From assembly GCF_030409875.1 (NCBI RefSeq), contig NZ_JAUFQR010000001.1:2418001-2482000 (forward strand): a stretch of 64,000 nucleotides of DNA, in the 5' to 3' direction. Below, piece by piece: positions 9,347 through 17,612 of this stretch (position 1 is its first letter; each line of letters starts with the position of its first letter). The stretch comes from Chryseobacterium tructae (GTDB lineage Bacteria; Bacteroidota; Bacteroidia; Flavobacteriales; Weeksellaceae). The notes under the pieces are model-generated. The model ran no database searches, had not been told where the DNA came from, and was given only the letters and a program-made list of their open reading frames with translations. A program made the position numbers and the translations under genes.

Positions 9347-9384
9347 AATATGCCTTCTCTTTTTGGGGAAGGTATATTTTTTTA
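9347..9384 (+). terminator. Intrinsic terminator after the first T9SS protein
   Basis: The stem ATATGCCTTC / GAAGGTATAT (one G-T pair) is followed by a T-run. Confidence 0.75.
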
Positions 9385-9572
9385 TTCACTGAATATTTCT
9401 TTGAAAAAAGTTTTTGTGAAAAATTTTCAGTCTGAATTTAATTAGAATAAGAATAAAATAGGGTTCATAAACTGTTAGATCCATTGAATATAAAAGGTTT
9501 GGTTTTTATTTGATGTTAAGTTATTTCACTATTCAAGGAAAGTTTATATTTTTATTCCAAACTTGAAAACTA

Positions 9573-10490
9573 ATGAAAAAAATTTACTCAATCGCGTGCT
9601 CGCTGCTAGCATTGCTTTCCTTTGCCCAGCAAACGGTTTCTTTTGAAGAGAACGAAGGGTTTACGGCTGGAAATATTCACGGTCAAGGAGCTTGGATTAG
9701 TACTCCTACAGGTGGGATCCCTGAAAATGTAATTCATCAAACCATCAGTACAGATGCTGCCAGTGATGGAAATAGTGCTCTGAAGATTGTCAAGGAATCT
9801 GTTTATGGAGTCCAGTCGGAACCCATTATTGGTGGATTTTACAATTTGGCGACACCACTTACCAGTAATCACTTTTCCGTTTCATTTGATATTAATATGT
9901 CCCAATTCAACGGTTCTGTGTTTGGATTTCAGGGATTTAATACCATTAATGAAAAAGCTGTTATAAGATTGGATTTTGATAACACAGGAATCATAAAGAT
10001 TTGGAACAAAGATCCCAATATACAGGATATGGTTTCTACAGCGGCAATTTGGTCTCCTAATACATGGTACAGATTGAAGGTGCTAGGTACTGCCACAAAT
10101 ACCCAATATTATCTTAATGACATCCTCGTCTACACAGAAACAGCAGCTACTCCTCTCACTATGGATCAATTACGGTTTGTTCATAACAATGACCTAGGGA
10201 TAGCTTATATTGATAATATTAAGATCAATGAAGAATTGATTTTGTCTGCTAAAGAAACAAAAGCAAATTCTAAAGTAGTAGCAGTGTATCCTAATCCGGT
10301 AACGGATTACCTTCATTTGATACTGCAGTCTAAGATTAATAAAACGGAAATTTTTGATAGTGAAGGCAAGGTATTTAATATCGTATTTAAAGATAACATT
10401 GCCGATGTAAGAAATCTTCCGCCTGGTATTTATTTAATTAAAATTATTAGTACTAATGAAATATATTATAGTAAATTTATAAAAAAGTGA
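9573..10490 (+). CDS. Type IX-secreted protein with lectin-like domain
   Basis: A 305-residue exported protein. The signal peptide is MKKIYSIACSLLALLSFAQ. The body (about 20-225) reads as a jelly-roll of the concanavalin A-like type: DINMSQFNGSVFGFQGF, WSPNTWYRLKVLG, YYLNDILVYTE and GIAYIDNIKI resemble laminin-G/LamG-like domains, but this is a fold-level guess. The C-terminus is a type A sorting domain (YPNPVTDYLHLILQ, TEIFDSEGK, LPPGIYLIKI, ending FIKK). No catalytic motif is visible. It lies between two other T9SS cargo genes with separate intergenic regions, so the three are a neighbourhood rather than an operon. The 277 bases after it are very T-rich and hold no gene that I can see. Confidence 0.8.
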   Translation: MKKIYSIACSLLALLSFAQQTVSFEENEGFTAGNIHGQGAWISTPTGGIPENVIHQTISTDAASDGNSALKIVKESVYGVQSEPIIGGFYNLATPLTSNHFSVSFDINMSQFNGSVFGFQGFNTINEKAVIRLDFDNTGIIKIWNKDPNIQDMVSTAAIWSPNTWYRLKVLGTATNTQYYLNDILVYTETAATPLTMDQLRFVHNNDLGIAYIDNIKINEELILSAKETKANSKVVAVYPNPVTDYLHLILQSKINKTEIFDSEGKVFNIVFKDNIADVRNLPPGIYLIKIISTNEIYYSKFIKK

Positions 10491-10767
10491 TTATTTTTCT
10501 ATTAAATATAAATAGCTGTGTTTTTGTTCTATTCCCCTGTATTGTTGGATTTGCATTGTGTTTGTGGCTGTAATTTTGGCTTATTTTGTTGCTGATTAAG
10601 TTTTTTTATGCTGATTTTATTGTTTTTTTTATAAAAAGAAATAATTGGAATTAATTTGATTATTTCTTTTTTGTGTTAATTTTAGTTAATTTATTTTGGT
10701 TAATGGCTTTTTTGTTTGAATTAAAAACACTATTATTGCAATAATTATGAATATTGAATAATAAGTT

Positions 10768-11583
10768 ATGGTTAAAAATTTATTCGTTTTGGGATTATTA
10801 GGATTATCCCTAAATTTGGTTAAGGCGCAAACTGTAGTATTCCAAGAAGGGTTTAATACAGGAGCAGGTTGGTCAGTTATAGATAGAGACGCTGATGATG
10901 AAAACTGGGGTATTTATACAGGAACTGCAACTACTGATGGATGGGGATTCACTGGGAATTTTGCAGGTTCAGCATCATGGTTACCAGCGCCTGTAGGAGC
11001 ATTGACTCCTGATAATTTATTAATTTCGCCAGCAATAACACTTCCTGCAACGGGGACTTTATCATTAAGTTTTCAAGTAGGATCTTCCGATACTCAGTTT
11101 TTTGCAGAGCATTATGCAGCGTATGTGTTACCAAGCACTGCGACAGCATTTACAGGTACTGAAACTCCTTTAATTGAAGGAACTGTAACAGCAGGTAGAA
11201 CAGCAATCGCTAAAACAGCAACAATTCCTAGTAATTTGGCAGGACAAAGTGTAAAGCTATATTTTAGACACTTTAATAGTAATGATCAAAATCTTTTGAT
11301 CCTGGATAACGTTAAAATTACACAAACAGGAAGCTTAGGAACTGCTGAAAGTAAAGTATCTAAGGTGGAGACTTCTCTATATCCTAATCCTGCAACTGAT
11401 GTTCTTAACATTAAATCTAAAGGAAAGGTGAATGCAGTTGAAATCTATGATGTCAGTGGAAGAAAAGTATCTGCGGATTTGGATGGAGATAAAGTAAATG
11501 TTAAAAACTTGAATCCAGGAAGCTATATTATCAGCATTGAAACAAAAGAAGGTAAAACTACCGAGAAATTCATCAAAAAATAA
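10768..11583 (+). CDS. Type IX-secreted protein with choice-of-anchor-J-like domain
   Basis: A 271-residue exported protein. The signal peptide is MVKNLFVLGLLGLSLNLVKAQ. The domain at about 25-185 (FQEGFNTGAGWSVIDRDADDENW, LSLSFQVGSSD, LAGQSVKLYFRHF) parallels the protein at 8499, with the same TGTETP block, so the two are paralogues. The type A T9SS sorting domain begins near residue 200 (YPNPATDVLNIKS, VEIYDVSGRK, NPGSYIISIETKEG, ending KFIKK). Function is unknown; adhesion or carbohydrate binding would be typical of the domain. A terminator follows 25 bases after the stop. Confidence 0.85.
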   Translation: MVKNLFVLGLLGLSLNLVKAQTVVFQEGFNTGAGWSVIDRDADDENWGIYTGTATTDGWGFTGNFAGSASWLPAPVGALTPDNLLISPAITLPATGTLSLSFQVGSSDTQFFAEHYAAYVLPSTATAFTGTETPLIEGTVTAGRTAIAKTATIPSNLAGQSVKLYFRHFNSNDQNLLILDNVKITQTGSLGTAESKVSKVETSLYPNPATDVLNIKSKGKVNAVEIYDVSGRKVSADLDGDKVNVKNLNPGSYIISIETKEGKTTEKFIKK

Positions 11584-11607
11584 TACCTGATAAATCTTAG
11601 TATCAGT

Positions 11608-11636
11608 AAAACGCTCCAATTGGAGCGTTTTTGTTA
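11608..11636 (+). terminator. Intrinsic terminator between the T9SS gene and the SDR gene
   Basis: The self-complementary arms AACGCTCCA / TGGAGCGTT are followed by T-rich sequence. Confidence 0.85.
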
Positions 11637-11662
11637 TTTTAGAGAAATAAATTTTGAACAAT

Positions 11663-12370
11663 ATGTCGGAAAACAAAACAGCATATATAACGGGAGGAAC
11701 CAAAGGAATAGGGTTGGGGATTGCTAAGATTTTGCTTGAAAACGGAATCTCAGTAGCATTTTCAGGAAGAAAAAGAGAAGATGTAATGAAAGCCGAAGAA
11801 GAGCTTAGAAAGTATTCTGATAAAGTCTTAGGAATTGTATCTGATGTAAGAAATCTTGAGAGTGAAACAGAAGCCGTACAACATATCGTTGAAAAATTCG
11901 GTAGGCTCGATTACGTAATCGCTAATGCCGGACTGGGTATATTTAAACCCGTAGATGAATTGTCTGCCGAAGAATGGAATGATATGATAGAAACTAATCT
12001 TACAGGAGTTTTTTATACCTTAAAAGCCTCCGTAGAAGAGTTGAAAAAGACAGAAGGGTATTACATCACTATTTCAAGTCTTGCAGGGGCTAATTTCTTT
12101 GAAAATGGGACGGGATACAATGCCTCAAAATTTGGAGTAGTGGGTTTCACACAGGCCGCGATGATCGATTTGAGAAAGTATAATATCAAATCTACCGTAA
12201 TCATGCCGGGTTCGGTTGCTACCTATTTTAATGGAAATACTCCTTCAGAAAAAGACAGTTGGAAGATTCAGCCTGAAGATATGGGGAATCTGATATTGGA
12301 TATTTTAAAGATAAATCCAAGGGTTTTGCCTAGTAAAATTGAGTTTAGAGCAACACAGCCAGGGAAATAA
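11663..12370 (+). CDS. SDR-family NAD(P)-dependent oxidoreductase
   Basis: A 235-residue classical short-chain dehydrogenase. Residues 10-19 hold the cofactor glycine motif TGGTKGIGLG, 88-90 the NAG motif, Ser138/139 and Tyr152-x3-Lys156 (YNASK) the catalytic residues. The Arg-Lys-Arg after the second strand (SGRKRED) suggests a preference for NADPH. The substrate cannot be told; close relatives are annotated as 3-ketoacyl-ACP reductase-like. The ATG at 11663 is chosen over an upstream TTG at 11654. It is a single gene between a terminator and the etf promoter region. Confidence 0.9.
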   Translation: MSENKTAYITGGTKGIGLGIAKILLENGISVAFSGRKREDVMKAEEELRKYSDKVLGIVSDVRNLESETEAVQHIVEKFGRLDYVIANAGLGIFKPVDELSAEEWNDMIETNLTGVFYTLKASVEELKKTEGYYITISSLAGANFFENGTGYNASKFGVVGFTQAAMIDLRKYNIKSTVIMPGSVATYFNGNTPSEKDSWKIQPEDMGNLILDILKINPRVLPSKIEFRATQPGK

Positions 12371-12404
12371 GTACATCTAATGTATTGAATAATAATTTAA
12401 TAAG

Positions 12405-12422
12405 TATTATGCATGCATAATA
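12405..12422. promoter_or_regulatory. Perfect 18-bp palindrome upstream of etfB
   Basis: TATTATGCATGCATAATA is an uninterrupted perfect palindrome about 98 bases before the etfB ATG. A second inverted repeat, GCATAAA / TTTATGC, lies at about 12468-12490. No T-run follows, so these look like protein-binding sites rather than terminators. The regulator is unknown. Confidence 0.45.
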
Positions 12423-12519
12423 TATTTTTTATTTATATTAGCAAAAATTAATTCAAACAAAATCTCTGCATAAACTGTCATGATTTTATGCGTAAAAGAG
12501 AAAAAATAAAATAGTACAC

Positions 12520-13266
12520 ATGAAAATATTAGTTTGTATTAGTAGTGTTCCGGATACTACTTCCAAAATTAACTTTACAGCAGATAAGTCTGCATTCGAC
12601 AAAAACGGAATTCAGTGGGTAATCAATCCGCTAGATGAATTTGCGTTGACAAAAGCAGTTAAACTTCAGGAATCTCAGGGAGCAACAGTAACAGTAATCA
12701 ACGTAGGAGATGCTGCTACAGAACCTGTAATCAGAAAAGCTTTAGCAATCGGTGCTAATGATGCCGTAAGAGTAAATCTTGATCCAAAGGATAGTTTTTC
12801 TACAGCAAAAGAAATTGCTGCTGTGGCTCAAAACGGAGGATATGATTTAATCCTTTGTGGTAAAGAATCTATCGATTATAACGGTGGTTCTGTACCTGGA
12901 ATGGTTGCTCAATTATTGAACTTACCTTTCGTAAATGCATCTGTGGGATTAGATGTAAACGGAAGTGAAGCTACTGCAGTAAGAGAAATCGAAGGTGGAA
13001 AAGAAACTATTTCAGTTAAATTACCAGCAATTATTGCAGGTCAGAAAGGGTTGGTAGACGAAAAAGACCTTATCATTCCAAACATGAGAGGAATCATGTC
13101 TGCAAGAACAAAGCCTTTACAGGTAGTAGAGCCTACTTCTTCAGAAGTTAAAGTTCAGGGAGTATCTTATGACAGCGTTCCGCCAAGAGCAGCTGTGAAA
13201 ATGGTTTCTCCGGACAATCTGGATGAATTGGTAAGATTGCTTCACGAAGAAGCTAAAGTGATCTAA
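12520..13266 (+). CDS. etfB: Electron transfer flavoprotein subunit beta
   Basis: A 248-residue beta subunit of ETF. The N-terminus MKILVCISSVPDTTSKI, the INPLDEFALTKAV segment, the AMP/nucleotide region DLILCGKESIDYNGGSVPGMVAQLL and the C-terminal PPRAAVKM are family-typical. With the alpha subunit it forms an FAD-containing heterodimer that takes electrons from acyl-CoA dehydrogenases in fatty acid beta-oxidation and passes them to the quinone pool. etfA follows 38 bases later, so the pair is an operon. Upstream lies a perfect 18-bp palindrome that may be an operator. Confidence 0.95.
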   Translation: MKILVCISSVPDTTSKINFTADKSAFDKNGIQWVINPLDEFALTKAVKLQESQGATVTVINVGDAATEPVIRKALAIGANDAVRVNLDPKDSFSTAKEIAAVAQNGGYDLILCGKESIDYNGGSVPGMVAQLLNLPFVNASVGLDVNGSEATAVREIEGGKETISVKLPAIIAGQKGLVDEKDLIIPNMRGIMSARTKPLQVVEPTSSEVKVQGVSYDSVPPRAAVKMVSPDNLDELVRLLHEEAKVI

Positions 13267-13304
13267 TCGTAATCCTTTAATTTTTAATTTTTAAATTTAA
13301 AAAA

Positions 13305-14252
13305 ATGGCAGTATTCGTATACGCAGAAAATATAAACGGAGTTTACAAAAAAGCAGCTTTTGAAGCAGTTTCTTATGCTAAAGCAGTGGCAGACAAAGCA
13401 GGAGATACCGTTACAGCAATCTCTGTAAACCCTACTGATTCTTCAGATTTATTATACAAATATGGAGCATCAAACGTTATCAATATCAAAGACGAAGGTC
13501 TTAAAAATTTCTCAGCAAAAGCATTCGCTCAAGCAGTAAATGAAGTAGCAAACGGAAATATTATTGTTTTCCCTCACACTACAGATGCTTCTTCAGTAGC
13601 TCCAATGTTGGCAATTATGAAGAATTATTCTTTAATTACCAATGTATTGGAAGCTCCTGAAAGTCTTTCTCCTTTCCAGGTGAAAAGAAGAGCTTTCTCA
13701 GGAAAAGGGTTTATGCATGCAAAAGCAGAAGGAAACGGAGTTATTGTTACTGTTTCTCAAAACGCTTTCGGTGTTAAAGAAAACGCAGTATCGGGTTCTG
13801 AAGAGGTGAAAAACCTATCAGTAGCTAACGAGGATACTAAAGTAATTTCTCACGAACAAAGCTCAGGTAAATTAGACCTTAAAGAAGCTGAAGTTGTTGT
13901 TTCTGCAGGTAGAGGGATGAAAGGTCCTGAAAACTGGGGGATGATCGAAGACTTAGCAAATGTTTTAGGAGCAGCTACAGCTTGTTCTAAGCCGGTTTCT
14001 GACATCGGATGGAGACCTCACACAGAGCACGTAGGACAAACTGGTAAAGCAATTTCCCCGAACCTTTACATCGCTGTAGGGATTTCAGGAGCAATTCAAC
14101 ACTTAGCTGGAGTGAACTCTTCAAAAACTATTGTAGTAATCAATAATGACCCTGAAGCACCTTTCTTCAAGTCTGCTGATTACGGAGTAGTAGGAGATGC
14201 TTTCCAGATTATCCCTGCATTAACAGAGAAAATTAAAGCAATTAAAGGATAA
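13305..14252 (+). CDS. etfA: Electron transfer flavoprotein subunit alpha
   Basis: A 315-residue alpha subunit of ETF. The C-terminal FAD domain is intact: SAGRGMKGPENWGMIEDLA, then CSKPVSDIGWRPHTEHVGQTG, SPNLYIAVGISGAIQHLAG and a tail INNDPEAPFFKSADYGVVGD. The Arg in GRG and the segment GQTGKAISP contact FAD in known structures. It works with etfB just upstream. A terminator hairpin lies about 105 bases downstream, after a short AT-rich stretch with weak inverted repeats. Confidence 0.95.
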   Translation: MAVFVYAENINGVYKKAAFEAVSYAKAVADKAGDTVTAISVNPTDSSDLLYKYGASNVINIKDEGLKNFSAKAFAQAVNEVANGNIIVFPHTTDASSVAPMLAIMKNYSLITNVLEAPESLSPFQVKRRAFSGKGFMHAKAEGNGVIVTVSQNAFGVKENAVSGSEEVKNLSVANEDTKVISHEQSSGKLDLKEAEVVVSAGRGMKGPENWGMIEDLANVLGAATACSKPVSDIGWRPHTEHVGQTGKAISPNLYIAVGISGAIQHLAGVNSSKTIVVINNDPEAPFFKSADYGVVGDAFQIIPALTEKIKAIKG

Positions 14253-14355
14253 AATTAATAGTGAATAGTCAATTCGCTGCGCTTGTCAATTTTTAATTAT
14301 TCATATGCAAAGCAAAGTCCACTATTGACTTATTGACAATCACATAATAATACAA

Positions 14356-14388
14356 TAAAAGCTCGGCTTTCCGGGCTTTTATTTTTGT
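14356..14388 (+). terminator. Intrinsic terminator after etfA
   Basis: The stem AAAAGCTCGG / CCGGGCTTTT (one G-T pair) with a short CTTT loop is followed by ATTTTTG. Confidence 0.8.
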
Positions 14389-14421
14389 GCAAAAAAGTGA
14401 AATCACAACAAAAAATTAATC

Positions 14422-14429
14422 TATATTTG
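14422..14429 (+). promoter_or_regulatory. -7 box just before the bifunctional nuclease gene
   Basis: TATATTTG matches TAnnTTTG and ends only 5 bases before the ATG at 14435. If used, the transcript would start at or beside the start codon, giving a leaderless mRNA. A TTG at -33 is not evident, which lowers confidence. Confidence 0.5.
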
Positions 14430-14434
14430 TAGCT

Positions 14435-15034
14435 ATGGATTATAAGCAGCTAATTATTCGCGGAATATCGTACAGCCAGACCCAATCGGGGGCGTACGCA
14501 TTGTTACTGGAGCATGAGGAAACACACATAAAATTACCTGTTGTTATAGGAAATTTCGAAGCTCAATCTATCTCTCTTGGACTGGAAAAAGACATCCATC
14601 CACCGCGCCCACTTACCCACGACTTATTCTCAAAATTTATAGTTTCTACCAATTATGAGTTGGTTTCTGTAATCATTTACCAGATTGTAGATGGGGTATT
14701 CTTTTCAAATATCAACTTTAAAAATAAAGCTACTGACGAAGAATTAATCCTTGATGCAAGAACATCTGATGCTGTTGCTATGGCAGTGCGATTTGATGCA
14801 CCTATTTTTACCACGCAACAAGTATTGAACGAAGCTGGAATCTTATTGGAACTGGAAGATGTATCAAAAGAAGAACAAACCTTCTCAGAAACAGTACAAA
14901 CTGAAGATAACTTAAAATCCCTTTCTATGGAGGAGCTTCAGAAATTATTGGATGATGCCGTTAAAGAAGAAGACTATGATACTGCCCTTGAAATTCAGGA
15001 AGAAATCAAGAGGAGGAAAAAGAAAATTGACTAA
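14435..15034 (+). CDS. Bifunctional nuclease (BFN/DUF151) protein with UVR motif
   Basis: A 199-residue protein. Residues about 5-135 form the DUF151 bifunctional-nuclease domain (LPVVIGNFEAQSISLGLE, RPLTHDLF, SDAVAMAVRFDAPIF). Residues about 165-195 (SMEELQKLLDDAVKEEDYDTA then LEIQEEIKRRKKK) form a UvrB/UvrC-type UVR motif, a coiled coil. The family has nuclease activity in characterised plant members; in Bacteroidetes the role is undefined but a link to DNA repair or stress is plausible. A -7 box lies 5 bases before the ATG, suggesting leaderless translation. The nucleoside symporter gene follows after 21 bases. Confidence 0.88.
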   Translation: MDYKQLIIRGISYSQTQSGAYALLLEHEETHIKLPVVIGNFEAQSISLGLEKDIHPPRPLTHDLFSKFIVSTNYELVSVIIYQIVDGVFFSNINFKNKATDEELILDARTSDAVAMAVRFDAPIFTTQQVLNEAGILLELEDVSKEEQTFSETVQTEDNLKSLSMEELQKLLDDAVKEEDYDTALEIQEEIKRRKKKID

Positions 15035-15055
15035 AAAGAGATACTTTATATAAAA

Positions 15056-16438
15056 ATGAATTTAAAATTACGACTGACCATCCTCAGTTTTCTCCAGTTT
15101 TTTGTGTGGGGAGCATGGCTGATTACGATGGCGAACTTCTGGTTTGGTACTAAACATTGGGAAGGAACACAATTTGGAGCTGTTTTCGGAACAATGGGAA
15201 TTGCTTCTATTTTTATGCCAACCATTACTGGAATTATTGCTGACCGTTGGGTAAATGCCGAGCGTATCTTTTCAGTATTACATATTCTTTACGGGGTTAT
15301 GCTTTTCATATTACCACATTCGGCAGATCCCAATTCTTTCTTTTCGGTGATGCTTGTTGCAATGTGCTTTTATATGCCTACTATTGCCCTGGCTAATTCA
15401 ATTTCCTATACTATTCTAAAGAATAATAATATGGATGTGGTGAAAGATTTTCCACCCATTCGTGTTTGGGGAACCATTGGATTCATTGTGGCCATGTGGA
15501 TTACCAACCTTAGCGGAAATAAAGCAACAGAAGGACAGTTTTATATCGGAGGAGCAGTAGCTATATTCTTAGGAATCTATGCGCTTACTTTACCCAAATG
15601 TCCACCACAAAAGCTGATTGATAAAAGTTCACCTTTGTCAGAACAATTAGGTTTAAATGCCTTTAAGCTTTTTGGGAATTATAAAATGGCTTTGTTCTTT
15701 TTATTTTCTATGCTTTTAGGAGCAGCACTTCAGCTAACAAATGCTTATGGGGATGTGTTCTTAAGTGAGTTTGCTCATTTTCCAAAATATGCTGATTCAT
15801 TCGTAGTACAGAGATCTACAATCATTATGTCGATTTCTCAGGTTTCAGAAACCCTGTTTATTCTAGCAATTCCTTTCTTTCTGAAGAAATTCGGGATCAA
15901 AAAAGTAATGTTAATGTCTATGCTGGCATGGGTATTAAGATTTGGATTCTTTGCTTATGGAGTACCAGATGGATACGGACTTTCTCTAATCATTCTTTCC
16001 TGTATCGTTTACGGAATGGCTTTCGATTTCTTTAATATTTCAGGTTCACTTTTCGTAGAAACTACAACAGATAAGAAGATCCGTTCATCAGCACAAGGAT
16101 TATTTATGATGATGACCAATGGTTTTGGAGCTGTTTTTGGTAGTTATATTGCAGGTTGGGCTATAGATAAATTCTTTACCCATAAGTTTACAACGGCTAC
16201 AGATTTATCTACATATCTGGAAACATCGCCGGATAATCCTACATTCTTAGAAATTTTAAAGAATAGCTTTAATGCAGCGGTAAACTCAGATGGAACCCTT
16301 TCCTCTGTTGTTATGGTGAAAGACTGGCAGCAGATATGGTTGTCATTTGCCATCTATTCATTGGTTCTTGCTATATTTTTTGCTGTTTTATTTAAGCATA
16401 AGCACAAGCCTGAAGACGTTTCTTCAGTGAAACATTAA
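15056..16438 (+). CDS. Nucleoside:H+ symporter-type MFS transporter (NupG family)
   Basis: A 460-residue integral membrane protein with about 12 hydrophobic segments. The N-terminal LSFLQFFVWGAWLITMANF and the loop ADRWVNAERIF are typical of the nucleoside:H+ symporter family (NupG/XapB-like MFS). The central VWGTIGFIVAMW and C-terminal GSYIAGWAIDKFF also fit. It should import nucleosides across the inner membrane with protons. It lies 21 bases after the bifunctional nuclease gene and ends in a strong terminator, so both may be one operon; together with udk at 2.4 kb this shows nucleoside salvage capacity. Confidence 0.85.
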   Translation: MNLKLRLTILSFLQFFVWGAWLITMANFWFGTKHWEGTQFGAVFGTMGIASIFMPTITGIIADRWVNAERIFSVLHILYGVMLFILPHSADPNSFFSVMLVAMCFYMPTIALANSISYTILKNNNMDVVKDFPPIRVWGTIGFIVAMWITNLSGNKATEGQFYIGGAVAIFLGIYALTLPKCPPQKLIDKSSPLSEQLGLNAFKLFGNYKMALFFLFSMLLGAALQLTNAYGDVFLSEFAHFPKYADSFVVQRSTIIMSISQVSETLFILAIPFFLKKFGIKKVMLMSMLAWVLRFGFFAYGVPDGYGLSLIILSCIVYGMAFDFFNISGSLFVETTTDKKIRSSAQGLFMMMTNGFGAVFGSYIAGWAIDKFFTHKFTTATDLSTYLETSPDNPTFLEILKNSFNAAVNSDGTLSSVVMVKDWQQIWLSFAIYSLVLAIFFAVLFKHKHKPEDVSSVKH

Positions 16439-16462
16439 TTCAATTAACAATACAACAATATA

Positions 16463-16500
16463 AAATTGCACTTTCGGAAAGGAAGTGCAATTTTTTTATT
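16463..16500 (+). terminator. Intrinsic terminator after the nucleoside symporter
   Basis: An 11-bp stem (AAATTGCACTT / AAGTGCAATTT) is followed by seven T. Confidence 0.9.
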
Positions 16501-16736
16501 TTTAGACCATATCATAATTAAGTTAAACGACCAATAAGCATAAAAAGTGATTTGAAAATTACTAAAACGAGTATGTTGTATTTTTGATTTCGTATTTAAA
16601 TTGACTTATTGGTGATAAATATTCAATTTTAAAAGTATTTCATTGTGGCTAATGGTTGTTAGGAAGATGAAATAGAGGTTTGATAGCAGATGGTTTGGAA
16701 ATGTGTTTTTTTTTGTATTTTGGCACTTTAGTAAAT

Positions 16737-17141
16737 ATGAAAAATATTCAGTTATTAGGATTGATATTAGTGGTTGTAGGAAGTTTTCTGCCTTTGGTAC
16801 ATGTACCTATCATAGGGAATTGGAATTATTGGAAACTGGATCACTATTTGGCTATAACATGTTGGATCTTTGCCGCATGTGCAGTTTTTGGAATTGTAAA
16901 TGGGAATACAAAAATCGTAAGACTTTTTGGAATGTTGCTTATTCTGTTATTTGCATTCACCTTAGTGGCAGTTAAATTACAGTCTTTAGATTACTTTAGC
17001 TTCCTGCCTTTTAAATCATGGAGAGAAACTTTTGCAGGAATTGTAAAATTAAAATGGGGTTGGGCTGTAGAATTTTTAGGAGCTTTTCTAATGATTTTTG
17101 CTGGAAATAATAAAAAAGTAGATCAACGAACTCAAATATAA
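16737..17141 (+). CDS. Conserved-type hypothetical inner-membrane protein
   Basis: A 134-residue protein from the preferred ATG at 16737 (MKNIQLLGLILVVVGSFLPL); the frame is open back to 16680 but those residues look untranslated. Four hydrophobic stretches are visible at about 5-25, 38-58, 62-85 and 108-128 (WAVEFLGAFLMIFAG). I do not recognise the family. It ends 3 bases before the next gene, so the two are probably translated together. The 236 bases between the preceding terminator and this gene are AT-rich and hold nothing clear. Confidence 0.7.
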   Translation: MKNIQLLGLILVVVGSFLPLVHVPIIGNWNYWKLDHYLAITCWIFAACAVFGIVNGNTKIVRLFGMLLILLFAFTLVAVKLQSLDYFSFLPFKSWRETFAGIVKLKWGWAVEFLGAFLMIFAGNNKKVDQRTQI

Positions 17142-17144
17142 AAA

Positions 17145-17555
17145 ATGAACCTTTTAAAAGCGCTTTCAGCTGGGATATTATTGTTGATGACCTCACAGGT
17201 TAAATCTCAGCAAACAGAACAAAAAAAACCGGATAATCCGACTAAATGTGCCAACATAAAAGAGGGTAAATTCCTACGGGCTAACTATCCTGAATCGATC
17301 TGGTATATGACCATTAAAGATAATGTTCAAACCGAATATTTTAACAACGGAAAAGATTATATCAAATCTACATTGGTTTTTGTTGATAACTGCAACTACA
17401 AATCAATTGTGATGGAGAAGTCCGATAAGAATGATCCTGCACAGATTGGAGATGTTTTCAATAATAAAGTGATAGCTACTCAGGATAACCTGCTGAAAGT
17501 TAATACAAAGATTGAAGGATCTGAATTTGATGTTGTATACATAAAGACAAAATAA
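17145..17555 (+). CDS. Hypothetical secreted protein
   Basis: A 136-residue protein with a signal peptide (MNLLKALSAGILLLMTSQVKSQ). The mature part contains two cysteines (KCANIKEGKF and VDNCNYKS) at a spacing that would allow a disulfide. The segment ADYPESIWYMTI-like LRANYPESIWYMTIKDN and the YFNNGKDYIKSTLVFVDNC stretch look like a small beta-rich periplasmic domain. I do not recognise the family. It follows the membrane protein at 16737 after 3 bases, so both probably act in the envelope. A weak hairpin follows. Confidence 0.7.
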   Translation: MNLLKALSAGILLLMTSQVKSQQTEQKKPDNPTKCANIKEGKFLRANYPESIWYMTIKDNVQTEYFNNGKDYIKSTLVFVDNCNYKSIVMEKSDKNDPAQIGDVFNNKVIATQDNLLKVNTKIEGSEFDVVYIKTK

Positions 17556-17565
17556 ATTTAATTAT

Positions 17566-17592
17566 AAAAATGAAGCTCAGGTTTCATTTTGG
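17566..17592 (+). terminator. Weak intrinsic terminator
   Basis: An 8-bp AT-rich stem (AAAATGAA / TTCATTTT) around an 8-base loop follows the secreted protein gene. There is no T-run beyond the stem, so termination may be partial. Confidence 0.4.
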
Positions 17593-17612
17593 CTAAAATA
17601 AAAATTATATAC

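Noticed and set aside
14253..14345. Weak inverted repeats (GTCAAT / ATTGAC) after etfA
   Set aside because: The arms are short and AT-rich, several pairings are possible, and a clear terminator follows; I cannot assign a function.
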